A stretch of DNA of 64,000 nucleotides from positions 1,116,001-1,180,000 of the forward strand of contig NZ_CP079737.1 in the NCBI RefSeq assembly GCF_019916025.1. The letters are read 5' to 3'. A program made the translations under genes and the position numbers. Under the pieces are notes generated by a model. That model searched no databases and was not told the origin of the DNA. It saw only the letters and a program-made list of their open reading frames with translations. The first letter of the stretch is position 1; the number at the start of each line of letters is the position of its first letter. Source of the DNA: Paraclostridium bifermentans. Lineage in GTDB: Bacteria; Bacillota; Clostridia; Peptostreptococcales; Peptostreptococcaceae. Below, one piece after another: positions 16,546 to 25,208 of this stretch.

Positions 16546-17961
16546 GTGATAAGTTTTTTAGGATCAATAGCGTTACTTATAATTGGGTATTATACTTATG
16601 GTAAATTTGTAGAAAGAACGTTTGGCATTGATGATAGCATCAAAACGCCAGCAACTACACTTGAAGATGGTGTAGATTACATTCCAATGAAATGGAAAAA
16701 AATATTCCTTATACAATTCTTAAACATAGCAGGACTTGGACCTATATTTGGAGCAATACAAGGTGCTTTATTTGGACCAGCAGCATTTTTATGGATAGTG
16801 TTTGGAACAATATTTGCAGGAGGAGTTCATGACTTCTTATCTGGATATTTATCAATGAAAAACAGAGGGGATTCAGCTTCTGAACTAGTTGGAAAATATT
16901 TAGGAAATTCAACTAAAAACTTAATGAGAGTATTTACAGTTATTCTTTTAATATTAGTTGGTACTGTGTTTATGACAGGGCCAGCAGCACTTTTAACAAC
17001 TTTAACATCAATAGATGCTAAGATATGGGTTGTTGTAATAGTAATATACTATATAGCTGCCACTGTTTTACCAGTAGATGCAGTTATAGGAAAGATATAT
17101 CCACTATTTGGAGCAGCACTTTTAATAATGGCTGTTGGAGTTGCAGGAGGGTTAATATTTAAGGGGTATGATATACCAAATATAGCACTTCACAATTTAC
17201 ATCCACAAGGACAACCATTATTCCCATTCTTATTTATAACAATAGCATGTGGAGCAATATCTGGGTTCCATGCAACACAATCTCCTATGATGGCAAGATG
17301 TGTTGAAAAAGAAAGTGAATCTAGAAGAGTATTTTATGGTTCAATGGTTGCTGAAGGTATAATAGCTTTAATATGGGCAGCAGCAGCTATGACATTCTTT
17401 GGAGGAGTTCCTCAATTAGATGTTATATTATCTCAAGGTGGACCAGCTACAGTTGTAAATGTTATATCAAAGACTTTAATGGGACCAGTAGGAGGACTTC
17501 TTGCAGTATTAGGAGTTGTAGTTTGTCCTATAACTAGTGGAGATACAGCATTTAGAAGTGCAAGACTTACAATAGCAGATGCAATGAAGATAGATCAAAG
17601 TAGTATAAAAAATAGATTTATGATATCTATACCACTATTTGTAATAGGTATAGCACTTACTTTCATAGATTTCAACATAATATGGAGATACTTCTCTTGG
17701 GCTAACCAAACATTAGCTATGATAATGTTATGGACAGGATCAGCATACTTAGCAAAACATAATAAAAATCACTTTATAAGTACTATACCTGCTATATTCA
17801 TGACAGCTGTAACATTTGCATATATAATGCAAGCACCAGAAGGATTTAGATTACACGCTGGAGTATCTAATGCAATAGGTATTGGAATGGCTATAATATT
17901 CACTATATTATTTGCTAGAAAAGCTAAAAAATTAAGAAATGAAAATAAAGAATTAGCATAG
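16546..17961 (+). CDS. cstA: CstA-family carbon starvation/pyruvate or peptide transporter
   Basis: A 471-residue polytopic membrane protein of the CstA family, linked in other bacteria to peptide and pyruvate uptake during carbon limitation. Conserved segments include YTYGKFVERTFGID at the N-terminus, GPIFGAIQGALFGP, FAGGVHDFLSGYLS and SGFHATQSPMMARC. A late signature is CPITSGDTAFRSARLTIAD. I chose the GTG at 16546, giving MISFLGSIALLIIGYYTYG, because GGGAAGGAG lies just upstream and the earlier in-frame ATG at 16489 sits inside a terminator-like stem. A terminator follows the gene. It is probably monocistronic. Confidence 0.9.
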   Translation: MISFLGSIALLIIGYYTYGKFVERTFGIDDSIKTPATTLEDGVDYIPMKWKKIFLIQFLNIAGLGPIFGAIQGALFGPAAFLWIVFGTIFAGGVHDFLSGYLSMKNRGDSASELVGKYLGNSTKNLMRVFTVILLILVGTVFMTGPAALLTTLTSIDAKIWVVVIVIYYIAATVLPVDAVIGKIYPLFGAALLIMAVGVAGGLIFKGYDIPNIALHNLHPQGQPLFPFLFITIACGAISGFHATQSPMMARCVEKESESRRVFYGSMVAEGIIALIWAAAAMTFFGGVPQLDVILSQGGPATVVNVISKTLMGPVGGLLAVLGVVVCPITSGDTAFRSARLTIADAMKIDQSSIKNRFMISIPLFVIGIALTFIDFNIIWRYFSWANQTLAMIMLWTGSAYLAKHNKNHFISTIPAIFMTAVTFAYIMQAPEGFRLHAGVSNAIGIGMAIIFTILFARKAKKLRNENKELA

Positions 17962-17992
17962 GCATTAAGTTAGTATTTCATATATATAAAAT

Positions 17993-18023
17993 AAAGGTAG
18001 AATCTTTAAAAGGTTCTACCTTT
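17993..18023 (+). terminator. Terminator after cstA
   Basis: AAAGGTAGAA pairs with TTCTACCTTT, then a T-rich tail. Confidence 0.82.
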
Positions 18024-18027
18024 ATTT

Positions 18028-18096
18028 ATCATAAAATACTTGAAAGTTCAAGTATTTTATGATAAATTGAAAATAGGTGAAAGTTCAAGTATTTTA
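18028..18096 (+). promoter_or_regulatory. Palindromic operator plus repeated half-site before marR-type gene
   Basis: Bases 18028-18063 form a perfect palindrome: 17-bp arms, ATCATAAAATACTTGAA and its complement, around AG. The right half (GAAAGTTCAAGTATTTTA) is repeated at 18079-18096, directly before the ribosome site. The core TACTTGAA/TTCAAGTA is a typical MarR-family operator, so autoregulation is likely. Confidence 0.8.
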
Positions 18097-18109
18097 AAGG
18101 AGGAATTAA

Positions 18110-18574
18110 ATGAGTTATTTAATTCTTAGAGAAATAGGTAAAATTGCAAGATGTCTACAAACAATAAGTGATGTAGAGTTTAGAGAAATAGGACTAGAAA
18201 AAGGACAGTACTTGTTTTTAGTAAGAATATGTGAAAATCCAGGTATTAATCAAGAAGCTTTATCTAATTTATTAAATATGGATAGGACAACAACTGCAAA
18301 AGCTATTAAAAAATTAGTTGAAAAAGATTACGTTATTAAAAGACATAATGAAAAAGATAAAAGGGCTTATGAGCTATATCCATTAGAAAAAGCTAGTCAA
18401 ATACATTTAATTTTAAAAAGTGAAGAGGAATTATCTACAGAGAATTCATTAAATGGGTTTAGTGAAGAAGAAGTAAATATCCTATTTACTTTATTAGAAA
18501 GAATGAGAAAGAATATAGAAAAAGATTGGGAGTATGTAAAAAAAGGAAATAAAAGAGACTATACAAACAAATAG
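18110..18574 (+). CDS. MarR-family transcriptional regulator
   Basis: A 154-residue winged-helix regulator of the MarR family. The DNA-binding part spans about residues 30-95: NQEALSNLLNMDRTTTAKAIKKL is the helix-turn-helix and DYVIKRHNEKDKRAYELYPL is the wing. Flanking helices at both ends would form the dimer interface. AAAGGAGG lies seven bases before the ATG. It overlaps no gene but is 13 bases upstream of a GNAT gene, so the two form an operon. The palindrome directly upstream indicates that it represses its own promoter. The inducer is unknown. Confidence 0.88.
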   Translation: MSYLILREIGKIARCLQTISDVEFREIGLEKGQYLFLVRICENPGINQEALSNLLNMDRTTTAKAIKKLVEKDYVIKRHNEKDKRAYELYPLEKASQIHLILKSEEELSTENSLNGFSEEEVNILFTLLERMRKNIEKDWEYVKKGNKRDYTNK

Positions 18575-18587
18575 AGGAGGCAGTTAT

Positions 18588-19031
18588 ATGGAATGGAAAT
18601 TAAAAAAATATGAGGAATTAACTGTAGACGAATTATATGAGATATTAAGTGCTAGAGTAGAGGTATTTGTGGTAGAGCAAAAGTGTCCATATCAAGATAT
18701 AGATTTTAAAGATAAAAATTCATATCATTTATTTGCTAAAGAAAATGGAAAGATTGCAGCTTATGTAAGAATTTTAGAAAAAGGAATTTCGTTTGAAGAA
18801 GCTTCTATAGGTAGAGTATTAACAAGTAAAGATTATAGAGGTAAGGGTCTAGCAAAAGAAATTATGTTAAAAGCTATAGAGTATATAGAAAATGAGTTAA
18901 ATGAAACTGAAATAAAAATATCAGCTCAAGCATATTTAATAGAGTTTTATAAAAGCTTAGGATTTAAAGAGGTATCGGATATATATTTAGAAGATGATAT
19001 ACCTCATCTTGATATGCTATATAGAAAGTAA
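18588..19031 (+). CDS. ElaA-like GNAT N-acetyltransferase
   Basis: A 147-residue GNAT acetyltransferase closest in look to ElaA. The opening EWKLKKYEELTVDELYEIL with ARVEVFVVEQKCPYQDID is characteristic. The acetyl-CoA site follows as GRVLTSKDYRGKGLAKEIM (motif A, R/QxxGxG/A). The tail AYLIEFYKSLGFKEVSD is also family-typical. The acceptor substrate is unknown. Start: GAGGAGG nine bases before the ATG. It is the second gene of the marR operon and is followed by a long A/T stem terminator. Confidence 0.88.
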   Translation: MEWKLKKYEELTVDELYEILSARVEVFVVEQKCPYQDIDFKDKNSYHLFAKENGKIAAYVRILEKGISFEEASIGRVLTSKDYRGKGLAKEIMLKAIEYIENELNETEIKISAQAYLIEFYKSLGFKEVSDIYLEDDIPHLDMLYRK

Positions 19032-19038
19032 ATTATTT

Positions 19039-19099
19039 AAGGATATATATAAATTTAAAATCTTTTCTAGATTAAGAAATAAAATTTATATATATCCTT
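19039..19099. terminator. Terminator between the GNAT gene and the pseI-like gene
   Basis: AAGGATATATATAAATTT pairs exactly with its complement at 19082-19099, then TATT. It lies between convergent genes. Confidence 0.8.
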
Positions 19100-19108
19100 A
19101 TTATTTTG

Positions 19109-20161
19109 TTATTTAATATTTTGTTCTAAGTCATTATGATTTAAAGGAGTACCCCTTTTAATATCTTTATTTACTTTTTTGCCTATCACATCATAGTAGT
19201 ATTTAGGGTGCATGCCGTAACCAGGTCTTATAGATCTTAAGTTATCTTCTTTTAGAATTTCACCTTTTTTTATATCTTTAACTACAAATAAAGATCTAGA
19301 AAATTTAATATGTTTTTTTAAGTCATCTTCATTATTATATGAAATTTTACCTATGCATTTTTCAACTTTTCTTATAGATTCAACCATTTGTTTAAATTGA
19401 TTTTTATCTAGAGAAAATGAAGAATCAGGACCCCCTATACTTCTATCTATTATAAAGTGTTTTTCTATTATTTTAGCACCAAGAGCAACAGCGGTTATAG
19501 GAACTTCTATATCAACACTATGGTCAGATAAACCAACTATTGTATTAAAAGTGTTTCTCATATTAGGGATGGTATCCAAATTAGAATCTTCTAACTTTGC
19601 TGGATAAGATGATGTACATTTTAATAAAGCAATATCTATGTTATCTATTTTTTTACATGCGCTTAAAGCTTCATATATATCATTTTTAGTAGCTACTCCA
19701 GTAGACAATATAATAGGCTTATTTTTAGAAGCAATGTATTCTATAAGTGGAATATCTCTAATTTCGAAAGACGCTATCTTATATGCTGGAACGTTTAAGG
19801 ATTCTAAAAAGTCTACTGATGATTTATCAAATGGAGTTGAAAATAATGTGATACCTATTTTATTTGCATAATCAAATAGTTCTTCTTGCCATTCCCAAGG
19901 AGTATATGCGCTTTGATACAATTTATATAATGTAGTCCCATCCCATATGCTACCTTGATTTAATTTAAAGTAATCATTGTCACAATTAATAGTTAAGGTA
20001 TCAGGAGTATAAGTTTGAATTTTAACGGCATTGGCTCCACATTCTTTTAAAGTTTTGATGCTTTGTTTTGCTATATTTATATCACCACCATGATTTGCTG
20101 ATAGTTCGCCTATTATGTAGCAAGGTGAATCATTAGATATTTTAAAATTATCTATAATCAT
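19109..20161 (-). CDS. pseI: Pseudaminic acid synthase (NeuB family)
   Basis: A 350-residue NeuB-type sugar-acid synthase. It condenses 2,4-diacylamido-2,4,6-trideoxy-altrose with phosphoenolpyruvate to make pseudaminic acid. The TIM-barrel part (about 1-280) includes the typical YIIGELSANHGGDI start, ANAVKIQTYTPDT, and LSTGVATKNDI. EKHFIIDRSIGGPDSSFSL matches the NeuB/PseI/SpsE family. Residues about 285-345 form the SAF (antifreeze-like) domain, with RSIRPGYGMHPKYY. AAGGATG precedes the ATG. It is last in a minus-strand operon with the formyltransferase and pseG, divergent from pseB-pseC-pseF. PseI rather than NeuB is chosen from context. Confidence 0.88.
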   Translation of the reverse strand: MIIDNFKISNDSPCYIIGELSANHGGDINIAKQSIKTLKECGANAVKIQTYTPDTLTINCDNDYFKLNQGSIWDGTTLYKLYQSAYTPWEWQEELFDYANKIGITLFSTPFDKSSVDFLESLNVPAYKIASFEIRDIPLIEYIASKNKPIILSTGVATKNDIYEALSACKKIDNIDIALLKCTSSYPAKLEDSNLDTIPNMRNTFNTIVGLSDHSVDIEVPITAVALGAKIIEKHFIIDRSIGGPDSSFSLDKNQFKQMVESIRKVEKCIGKISYNNEDDLKKHIKFSRSLFVVKDIKKGEILKEDNLRSIRPGYGMHPKYYYDVIGKKVNKDIKRGTPLNHNDLEQNIK

Positions 20162-20183
20162 AAATACACATCCTTAAGATTTA

Positions 20184-21038
20184 TTATTCGAATTCATAAT
20201 TTGTTACAATTAGCATTGCATCTTTTAGTTTTATAAATAAATTGGAGTTATTAAAGACAACTGTTCCTATATCTAAACTTTCATACTGAGGTGAAATATT
20301 ATAATCTAATCTAGCTCTCCAAATAATTATTTTCTTGTTGTTATGATATAAAAATGCTCCGGGATATGGTTTTGAAATTGCTTTTATGAAATTCATGATG
20401 TCTTTTGAAGGTTTTGAAAAGTCAATTTTACCGTCATCTTTACTTCTTTTATTTACATAAAATCCTTTTGATAAATCAGGTTTTATTAAATTTAAGTTGT
20501 TACTTTCTAAAGCTCTTATAGCGTTTAATACTATTTTCGGGTAAATATTTTTGACTTTATTTAATAAATCAGATATATAGTAATCTTCATCTATTTTTAT
20601 TTTCTCTTGTAAGATTATATCTCCTGTATCTATACCTTCATCTATGAAGTGAACAGTAACTCCACTGTACTCTTCACCGTTAATCATAGCCCAGTTTAAA
20701 GGGGCACGACCTCTATACTTTGGTAGTAAAGATGCATGTGTATTTATACAGCCTATAGTTGGCAAATTTATAATGTCTTTTTTTAGTATTTGATCAAAAT
20801 TTACACAAACTATTAAATCTAAGTTTAACGATTTTATTTTATTTAAAAAATTTTGGTCGTTGATGTTTTTTTCTTCGTAAAGATTTAAATTAAACTTATT
20901 TGCGACTTCATCAACTCCACGATACCAATCATTATCATTTTTAGATACAACTACACCAACTACATTTACATTATTATTAATTAAATGCTCTAGTGTTTTT
21001 GCGCCTAATTCATGGCCACCCATAAACAATATGTTCAT
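20184..21038 (-). CDS. Sugar/amine N-formyltransferase in the pseudaminic-acid locus
   Basis: A 284-residue formyltransferase of the Fmt/ArnA-N superfamily, which moves a formyl group from 10-formyl-tetrahydrofolate to an amine. The catalytic Asn-His-Asp set is visible: CINTHASLLPKYRGRAPLNW (Asn, His) and FIDEGIDTGDI (Asp). The C-terminal ~80 residues resemble an Fmt-C-like barrel (KPYPGAFLYHNNKKI). It lies between pseI and pseG with 11-22-base gaps, exactly where a PseH N-acetyltransferase would be expected in a complete pathway. I infer that it formylates the C4 amine of the PseC product. It is too short and too divergent in context to be the housekeeping tRNA enzyme. Confidence 0.78.
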   Translation of the reverse strand: MNILFMGGHELGAKTLEHLINNNVNVVGVVVSKNDNDWYRGVDEVANKFNLNLYEEKNINDQNFLNKIKSLNLDLIVCVNFDQILKKDIINLPTIGCINTHASLLPKYRGRAPLNWAMINGEEYSGVTVHFIDEGIDTGDIILQEKIKIDEDYYISDLLNKVKNIYPKIVLNAIRALESNNLNLIKPDLSKGFYVNKRSKDDGKIDFSKPSKDIMNFIKAISKPYPGAFLYHNNKKIIIWRARLDYNISPQYESLDIGTVVFNNSNLFIKLKDAMLIVTNYEFE

Positions 21039-21048
21039 AAAAAACTCC

Positions 21049-22062
21049 TTATTTAAATAATTTTTTTATTTCATTTACTACATTTTTAACTCCAGTTTTA
21101 CATACTACACCCTTACAGTTATCGCTTATACTTTTCCTAAATTCATAGTTGTTGGTTAGTTTAGCAAAGATTTCATTAAATTTGTCCTCAGTAAGTTCAT
21201 AAAACCAACCTCCATAAATACAAGTATTAATGTTTGATAACTCCTTACATATAAGTTCTTGATTGTCAGCTTGTATGATTAAGATTGAAGGAATTGAAAG
21301 CGATAAAAGCTCATAAGCAGTACTACCAGATGCTGATATAGCTATATCATTTTTAAGCATTATAGACTTCATATTATCTGGATTAAATATTAAGTTTATA
21401 TTAGATTTGCAACTTGCCAAAGCTTTAAGTTTATTTAGATTATTAAATTTTTCATTTATAATTACATTGAAGTTTATATAGTTAAACTCATATAGATATT
21501 TTAAAATTGTATAAGTATAGTTATTTACATCAGTTCCGCCCATAGTAATTAAAACATTTGTACAAGTTTTATTTATTGATATATAGTCATTTTCTTGAAA
21601 TTCTTTTCTAAATAAACAGTAGTTACATCCCAGCAAATACCTTGTTTCATCATTGAATTTATAGTTTAATTTGTGAGCATATATATTGTAGTTAATAACT
21701 ATATCACTTATATAATCATATAAGTTAGTATCATCTATTGATACTAAATATTTAACTGTATTTTTCATTTCTTTAAAATAAAAATTATTGAGATTATAAG
21801 AGTCTGTTATTAATAAATCTATATTTAAATCTTTAATTATTTTTTTAGTTTCTTTTATTTCTAAATTTAAATTTTTAGATGTTAAAGACTTATATTCAAA
21901 TCTATGTTTGTTTAAAAAATCTATTATATAAGTATCATCATCAATTAAGAAAAAAACTTTAAAGTTATTAAAAATTAGTTCTTGAGCTAATGATATACAT
22001 CTTGCAACATGGCCTAATCCTTGATTTTTATTTCCACCAGCTCGAATAGCTACATAGTTCAA
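21049..22062 (-). CDS. pseG: UDP-sugar hydrolase of pseudaminic acid synthesis (PseG/SpsG)
   Basis: A 337-residue GT-B-like hydrolase that removes UDP from the diacylamido sugar to give the PseI substrate. The N-terminal NQGLGHVARCISLAQEL carries the catalytic histidine of the GHVxRC motif. The central and C-terminal parts show VLITMGGTDVNNYT and AISASGSTAYELL with SIPSILI. The substrate-loop phrase reads IRAGGN where IRADGN or similar is usual. I placed the start at a TTG (22062) because AGAGGTGAT lies just before it and the product MNYVAIRAGG aligns with family starts; the longer frame begins inside the ribosome site. First gene of the minus-strand operon. Confidence 0.85.
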   Translation of the reverse strand: MNYVAIRAGGNKNQGLGHVARCISLAQELIFNNFKVFFLIDDDTYIIDFLNKHRFEYKSLTSKNLNLEIKETKKIIKDLNIDLLITDSYNLNNFYFKEMKNTVKYLVSIDDTNLYDYISDIVINYNIYAHKLNYKFNDETRYLLGCNYCLFRKEFQENDYISINKTCTNVLITMGGTDVNNYTYTILKYLYEFNYINFNVIINEKFNNLNKLKALASCKSNINLIFNPDNMKSIMLKNDIAISASGSTAYELLSLSIPSILIIQADNQELICKELSNINTCIYGGWFYELTEDKFNEIFAKLTNNYEFRKSISDNCKGVVCKTGVKNVVNEIKKLFK

Positions 22063-22212
22063 ATAAATCACCTCTATAAATTAATATATTGAGAACTATT
22101 TTTTCATATGATTAATAGTATAAATGTTAAAAGAAATTTTATTTATTTGAACACTAAAAATTTTCACAGGCATATTGTAAAACATAGTTAAATTTGCTTT
22201 AAGGAGGAGTTT
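22063..22212. promoter_or_regulatory. Divergent control region between pseG and pseB operons
   Basis: A 150-base AT-rich stretch must hold the promoters for both halves of the pseudaminic-acid locus. I see no unambiguous -35/-10 pair. Start sites of both genes carry strong GAGG-type ribosome sites. Confidence 0.5.
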
Positions 22213-23259
22213 ATGTTAGCAAATAAAAGTATTTTAGTTACTGGGGGAACAGGATCGTTTGGACAAAAATTTATAGAAAGAGTTTTAGTTAATTATGATA
22301 TAAAGAAAATAATTATATATTCAAGAGATGAGTATAAACAAGATATATTTAAAAAGTATTTGTTTAATAAATATCCCCAAAAAATTTCAAAAGTAAGATT
22401 TTTCATAGGGGATGTTAGAGATAAAGATAGGATAAAAAGGGCTACAAAAGATATTGATTATATAGTTCATGCTGCAGCGATGAAACAAGTTCCATCATGT
22501 GAATACAATCCTTTTGAAGCAATAAAAACTAATATATATGGGGCTCAAAATATAATAGATGCAGCTATTGATAATGATGTATGTAAAGTTATTGCACTAT
22601 CAACAGACAAAGCTGTCAATCCAATAAATTTATATGGAGGAACTAAATTAGTTTCAGATAAACTTTTTATATCTGCAAATGCATATTCAGGTCAATGTAG
22701 AACAAGATTTTCGGTTGTAAGATATGGGAATGTGGCAGGAAGTAGGGGGTCAATAATACCATTTTTTAAAAAAATAATAGAAAAACATGAAAAAGAAATT
22801 CCTATTACTGATGAAAGAATGACAAGATTTTTTATATCTTTAGATGAAGGTGTAGATTTAGTTTTAAAAGCCTTAAAAGAAAGTAAGGGTGGAGAAACAT
22901 ATATATCTAAAATACCTTCATTTAAAATTACAGATATTGCTAGAGCTATGCTTAATGATTGTGATTTTAAATTTATAGGTATTAGAGAAGGAGAAAAACT
23001 TCATGAAGTAATGATAACTAAGGATGATTCGAGAAATACATATGAATATGATAAACACTATATAATATATCCAAATTTTGAGTGGTGGAATTTTGAAAAA
23101 CACTTTACACCAGGAGGTAAGTTAATCGAAGATGGATTTGAATATAATTCAGGAAATAATATCGATTGGTTAAATATAGATCAATTAAGAGATCGATTAA
23201 ATGATTTAAATCTATATACAAAAGATGAATTTGAAAAATTTAACCATAAGGAGGAGTAA
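22213..23259 (+). CDS. pseB: UDP-GlcNAc 4,6-dehydratase (inverting)
   Basis: A 348-residue short-chain dehydrogenase of the PseB/FlaA1 type, catalysing the first step from UDP-N-acetylglucosamine with C5 inversion. It shows the nucleotide-binding glycine motif TGGTGSFGQKF at residue ~11, HAAAMKQVPSCEYNP, and the catalytic ALSTDKAVNPINLYGGTK (the Tyr-xxx-Lys is YGGTK). It also has the characteristic late phrase IREGEKLHEVMITKDDS. AAGGAGGAG precedes the ATG. It opens the plus-strand operon, ending two bases before pseC. Confidence 0.93.
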   Translation: MLANKSILVTGGTGSFGQKFIERVLVNYDIKKIIIYSRDEYKQDIFKKYLFNKYPQKISKVRFFIGDVRDKDRIKRATKDIDYIVHAAAMKQVPSCEYNPFEAIKTNIYGAQNIIDAAIDNDVCKVIALSTDKAVNPINLYGGTKLVSDKLFISANAYSGQCRTRFSVVRYGNVAGSRGSIIPFFKKIIEKHEKEIPITDERMTRFFISLDEGVDLVLKALKESKGGETYISKIPSFKITDIARAMLNDCDFKFIGIREGEKLHEVMITKDDSRNTYEYDKHYIIYPNFEWWNFEKHFTPGGKLIEDGFEYNSGNNIDWLNIDQLRDRLNDLNLYTKDEFEKFNHKEE

Positions 23260-23261
23260 TA

Positions 23262-24449
23262 ATGAGTGCAATTAACGGGGGTAAACCTACTAGAAAAGAT
23301 TATCTTCAATATGGAAGACAATATATAGATGATGAAGATATTATGAGCGTTATACAAGCTTTAAAAAGCGATTTTTTAACAACAGGGCCATTAGTTGAAG
23401 AATTTGAAAGAAAGTTTGCAGATTATGTAGGTGCAAAATATGCAGTAGCTGTATCAAATGGAACAGCAGCACTTCATATTGCTTGTTTAGCTGCAGGATT
23501 ACAAAAAGGTGATGAAGGAATAACGACTCCAATTACATTTGCTGCATCATCAAATTGTATGCTTTACTGTGGGGCAAAGCCAGTTTTTTGTGATATAAAT
23601 TTAGATGATTACAATATAGATGAAAATAAACTAAATTCATATATAAATGAGAATACAAAAGTTATATTACCTGTAGATTTCACAGGACAGTGTTGTAATA
23701 TAGGAAAAATAATGAGAATTGCTAAAGAAAACAACTTAATTGTAATTCAAGATGCATCACATTCTTTAGGAACCAAATATCTAGATAAACAAATTGGTTC
23801 AATTGCAGATATGACAACATTTAGTTTACATCCTGTAAAGACTATAACATCAGGTGAAGGAGGAGTAGTAACTACTAACTCATTAGCTTTATATGAAAAG
23901 TTAAAGTTATATAAAACACATGGAATAACAAAAAGCAAAGGGAATTTGAGAAATAAGGAACATCCAGAGTGGTATTATGAACAAATTTATTTAGGATATA
24001 ACTATAGAATTACAGATTTACAAAGTGCATTGGGAATTAGCCAATTAAGTAAAATTGAAAAATTTATAGAAAAAAGAAAAAAACTAGTAAACCTATATAA
24101 TAAATTATTAAAAGATATGGATGGAATTATACTTCAAAAAGAAGAGGATTATAGTGACACAAGTAGGCATTTATACATTATAAGATTAGATTTAAACAAG
24201 TTTAAAGCAACTAGAGATGATATATACAATGCATTAATAGCTGAAAATATAGGTGTAAATATACATTATATACCTGTTTATAAACATCCCTATTATAAAG
24301 AAATAGGATATGAAGATGTAATATGCGAAAATGCTGAGACACTTTATAATTCTAGCATAACACTACCATTACATGTAAATATGGATGAAAGTGATATAAA
24401 TGATGTAGTAAACGCATTAAAGGATGTATTGGACTATTATAAGAGGTGA
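23262..24449 (+). CDS. pseC: UDP-4-amino-4,6-dideoxy-AltNAc transaminase
   Basis: A 395-residue PLP-dependent aminotransferase of the DegT/DnrJ/EryC1 family. It aminates C4 of the PseB product. Seen: AVSNGTAALHIACLAAGL, DASHSLGTKY, and the Schiff-base lysine in TTFSLHPVKTITSGEGG (FSxHPxKxxxxGEGG). GYNYRITDLQSALGISQL is also family-typical. The gene is close behind pseB with its own AAGGAGGAG and is four bases upstream of the cytidylyltransferase start. Its product amine is the acceptor for the formyl or acetyl transfer discussed for the locus. Confidence 0.93.
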   Translation: MSAINGGKPTRKDYLQYGRQYIDDEDIMSVIQALKSDFLTTGPLVEEFERKFADYVGAKYAVAVSNGTAALHIACLAAGLQKGDEGITTPITFAASSNCMLYCGAKPVFCDINLDDYNIDENKLNSYINENTKVILPVDFTGQCCNIGKIMRIAKENNLIVIQDASHSLGTKYLDKQIGSIADMTTFSLHPVKTITSGEGGVVTTNSLALYEKLKLYKTHGITKSKGNLRNKEHPEWYYEQIYLGYNYRITDLQSALGISQLSKIEKFIEKRKKLVNLYNKLLKDMDGIILQKEEDYSDTSRHLYIIRLDLNKFKATRDDIYNALIAENIGVNIHYIPVYKHPYYKEIGYEDVICENAETLYNSSITLPLHVNMDESDINDVVNALKDVLDYYKR

Positions 24450-24453
24450 AAAA

Positions 24454-25188
24454 ATGAATATTGTTGCTATAGTTCAAGCTAGACTTGGATCAAGTAGATT
24501 GCCTGGGAAAGTTATGAAAAAAATATGTAAAAAAACAGTACTAGAGCATGTTTATGAAAGACTTAAATTAAGTAAGTATTTAAATGATATAGTAATAGCA
24601 ACTACTGATAAAGATGAAGATAAAAAAATAATAGGTTTATGCGAAGAATTAGGGATTAATTATTTTATAGGTAGTGAGGATGATGTTTTAAGTAGGTACT
24701 ATAATTGTGCTAAAAAATATAATGTAGATACAGTTGTTAGAATTACTTCAGATTGTCCTCTTATAGATAGTAAAGTTTTAGATGAAATGTTAAGTTTTTA
24801 TATCAATAATAAATATGATTTGGTAACAAATGCAGGAGCTGAAATTTACAGAACTTATCCAAGAGGATTAGATATAGAGATATTTTCTTTTAATTTACTT
24901 AAGACAGCATATCTAAATGCAAATCAAAATTATGAAAAAGAGCATGTAACTCCATATATATATGAAAATGGATTTAACATACATTACTATAAAAACAATA
25001 AAGATTACTCTAAATATAGATTAACACTGGACACAAAAGAAGATTTTGAATTAATAAATAAAATTTATTGTGAGCTTTATAATGATAATCATAATTTTTT
25101 CTTGGAGGACATAATAAAAGTTTTAGAAAATAATCCTAAATTAGAACTAATCAATAAATATATTAAACAAAAAAATATAAAACAATAA
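24454..25188 (+). CDS. pseF: SpsF-type CMP-sugar cytidylyltransferase
   Basis: A 244-residue nucleotidyltransferase that activates the sugar acid as its CMP form. The nucleotide-binding signature VAIVQARLGSSRLPGKVMKK opens the protein; SDCPLIDSKVLDEM and YPRGLDIEIFS follow. EKEHVTPYIYENG is typical of SpsF, the Gram-positive spore-polysaccharide relative of PseF. The start is the ATG at 24454 (AGAGGTG just upstream); a longer frame at 24424 overlaps pseC and has no ribosome site. It completes the plus-strand biosynthetic set and is followed within 20 bases by the first small beta-sandwich gene. Confidence 0.88.
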   Translation: MNIVAIVQARLGSSRLPGKVMKKICKKTVLEHVYERLKLSKYLNDIVIATTDKDEDKKIIGLCEELGINYFIGSEDDVLSRYYNCAKKYNVDTVVRITSDCPLIDSKVLDEMLSFYINNKYDLVTNAGAEIYRTYPRGLDIEIFSFNLLKTAYLNANQNYEKEHVTPYIYENGFNIHYYKNNKDYSKYRLTLDTKEDFELINKIYCELYNDNHNFFLEDIIKVLENNPKLELINKYIKQKNIKQ

Positions 25189-25208
25189 AACTAAGAGATG
25201 GTGATGTT

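Noticed and set aside
18588-19031. The GNAT gene as PseH of the neighbouring pseudaminic-acid locus
   Set aside because: It looks like ElaA, is in an operon with marR, and is separated by a terminator and convergent orientation.
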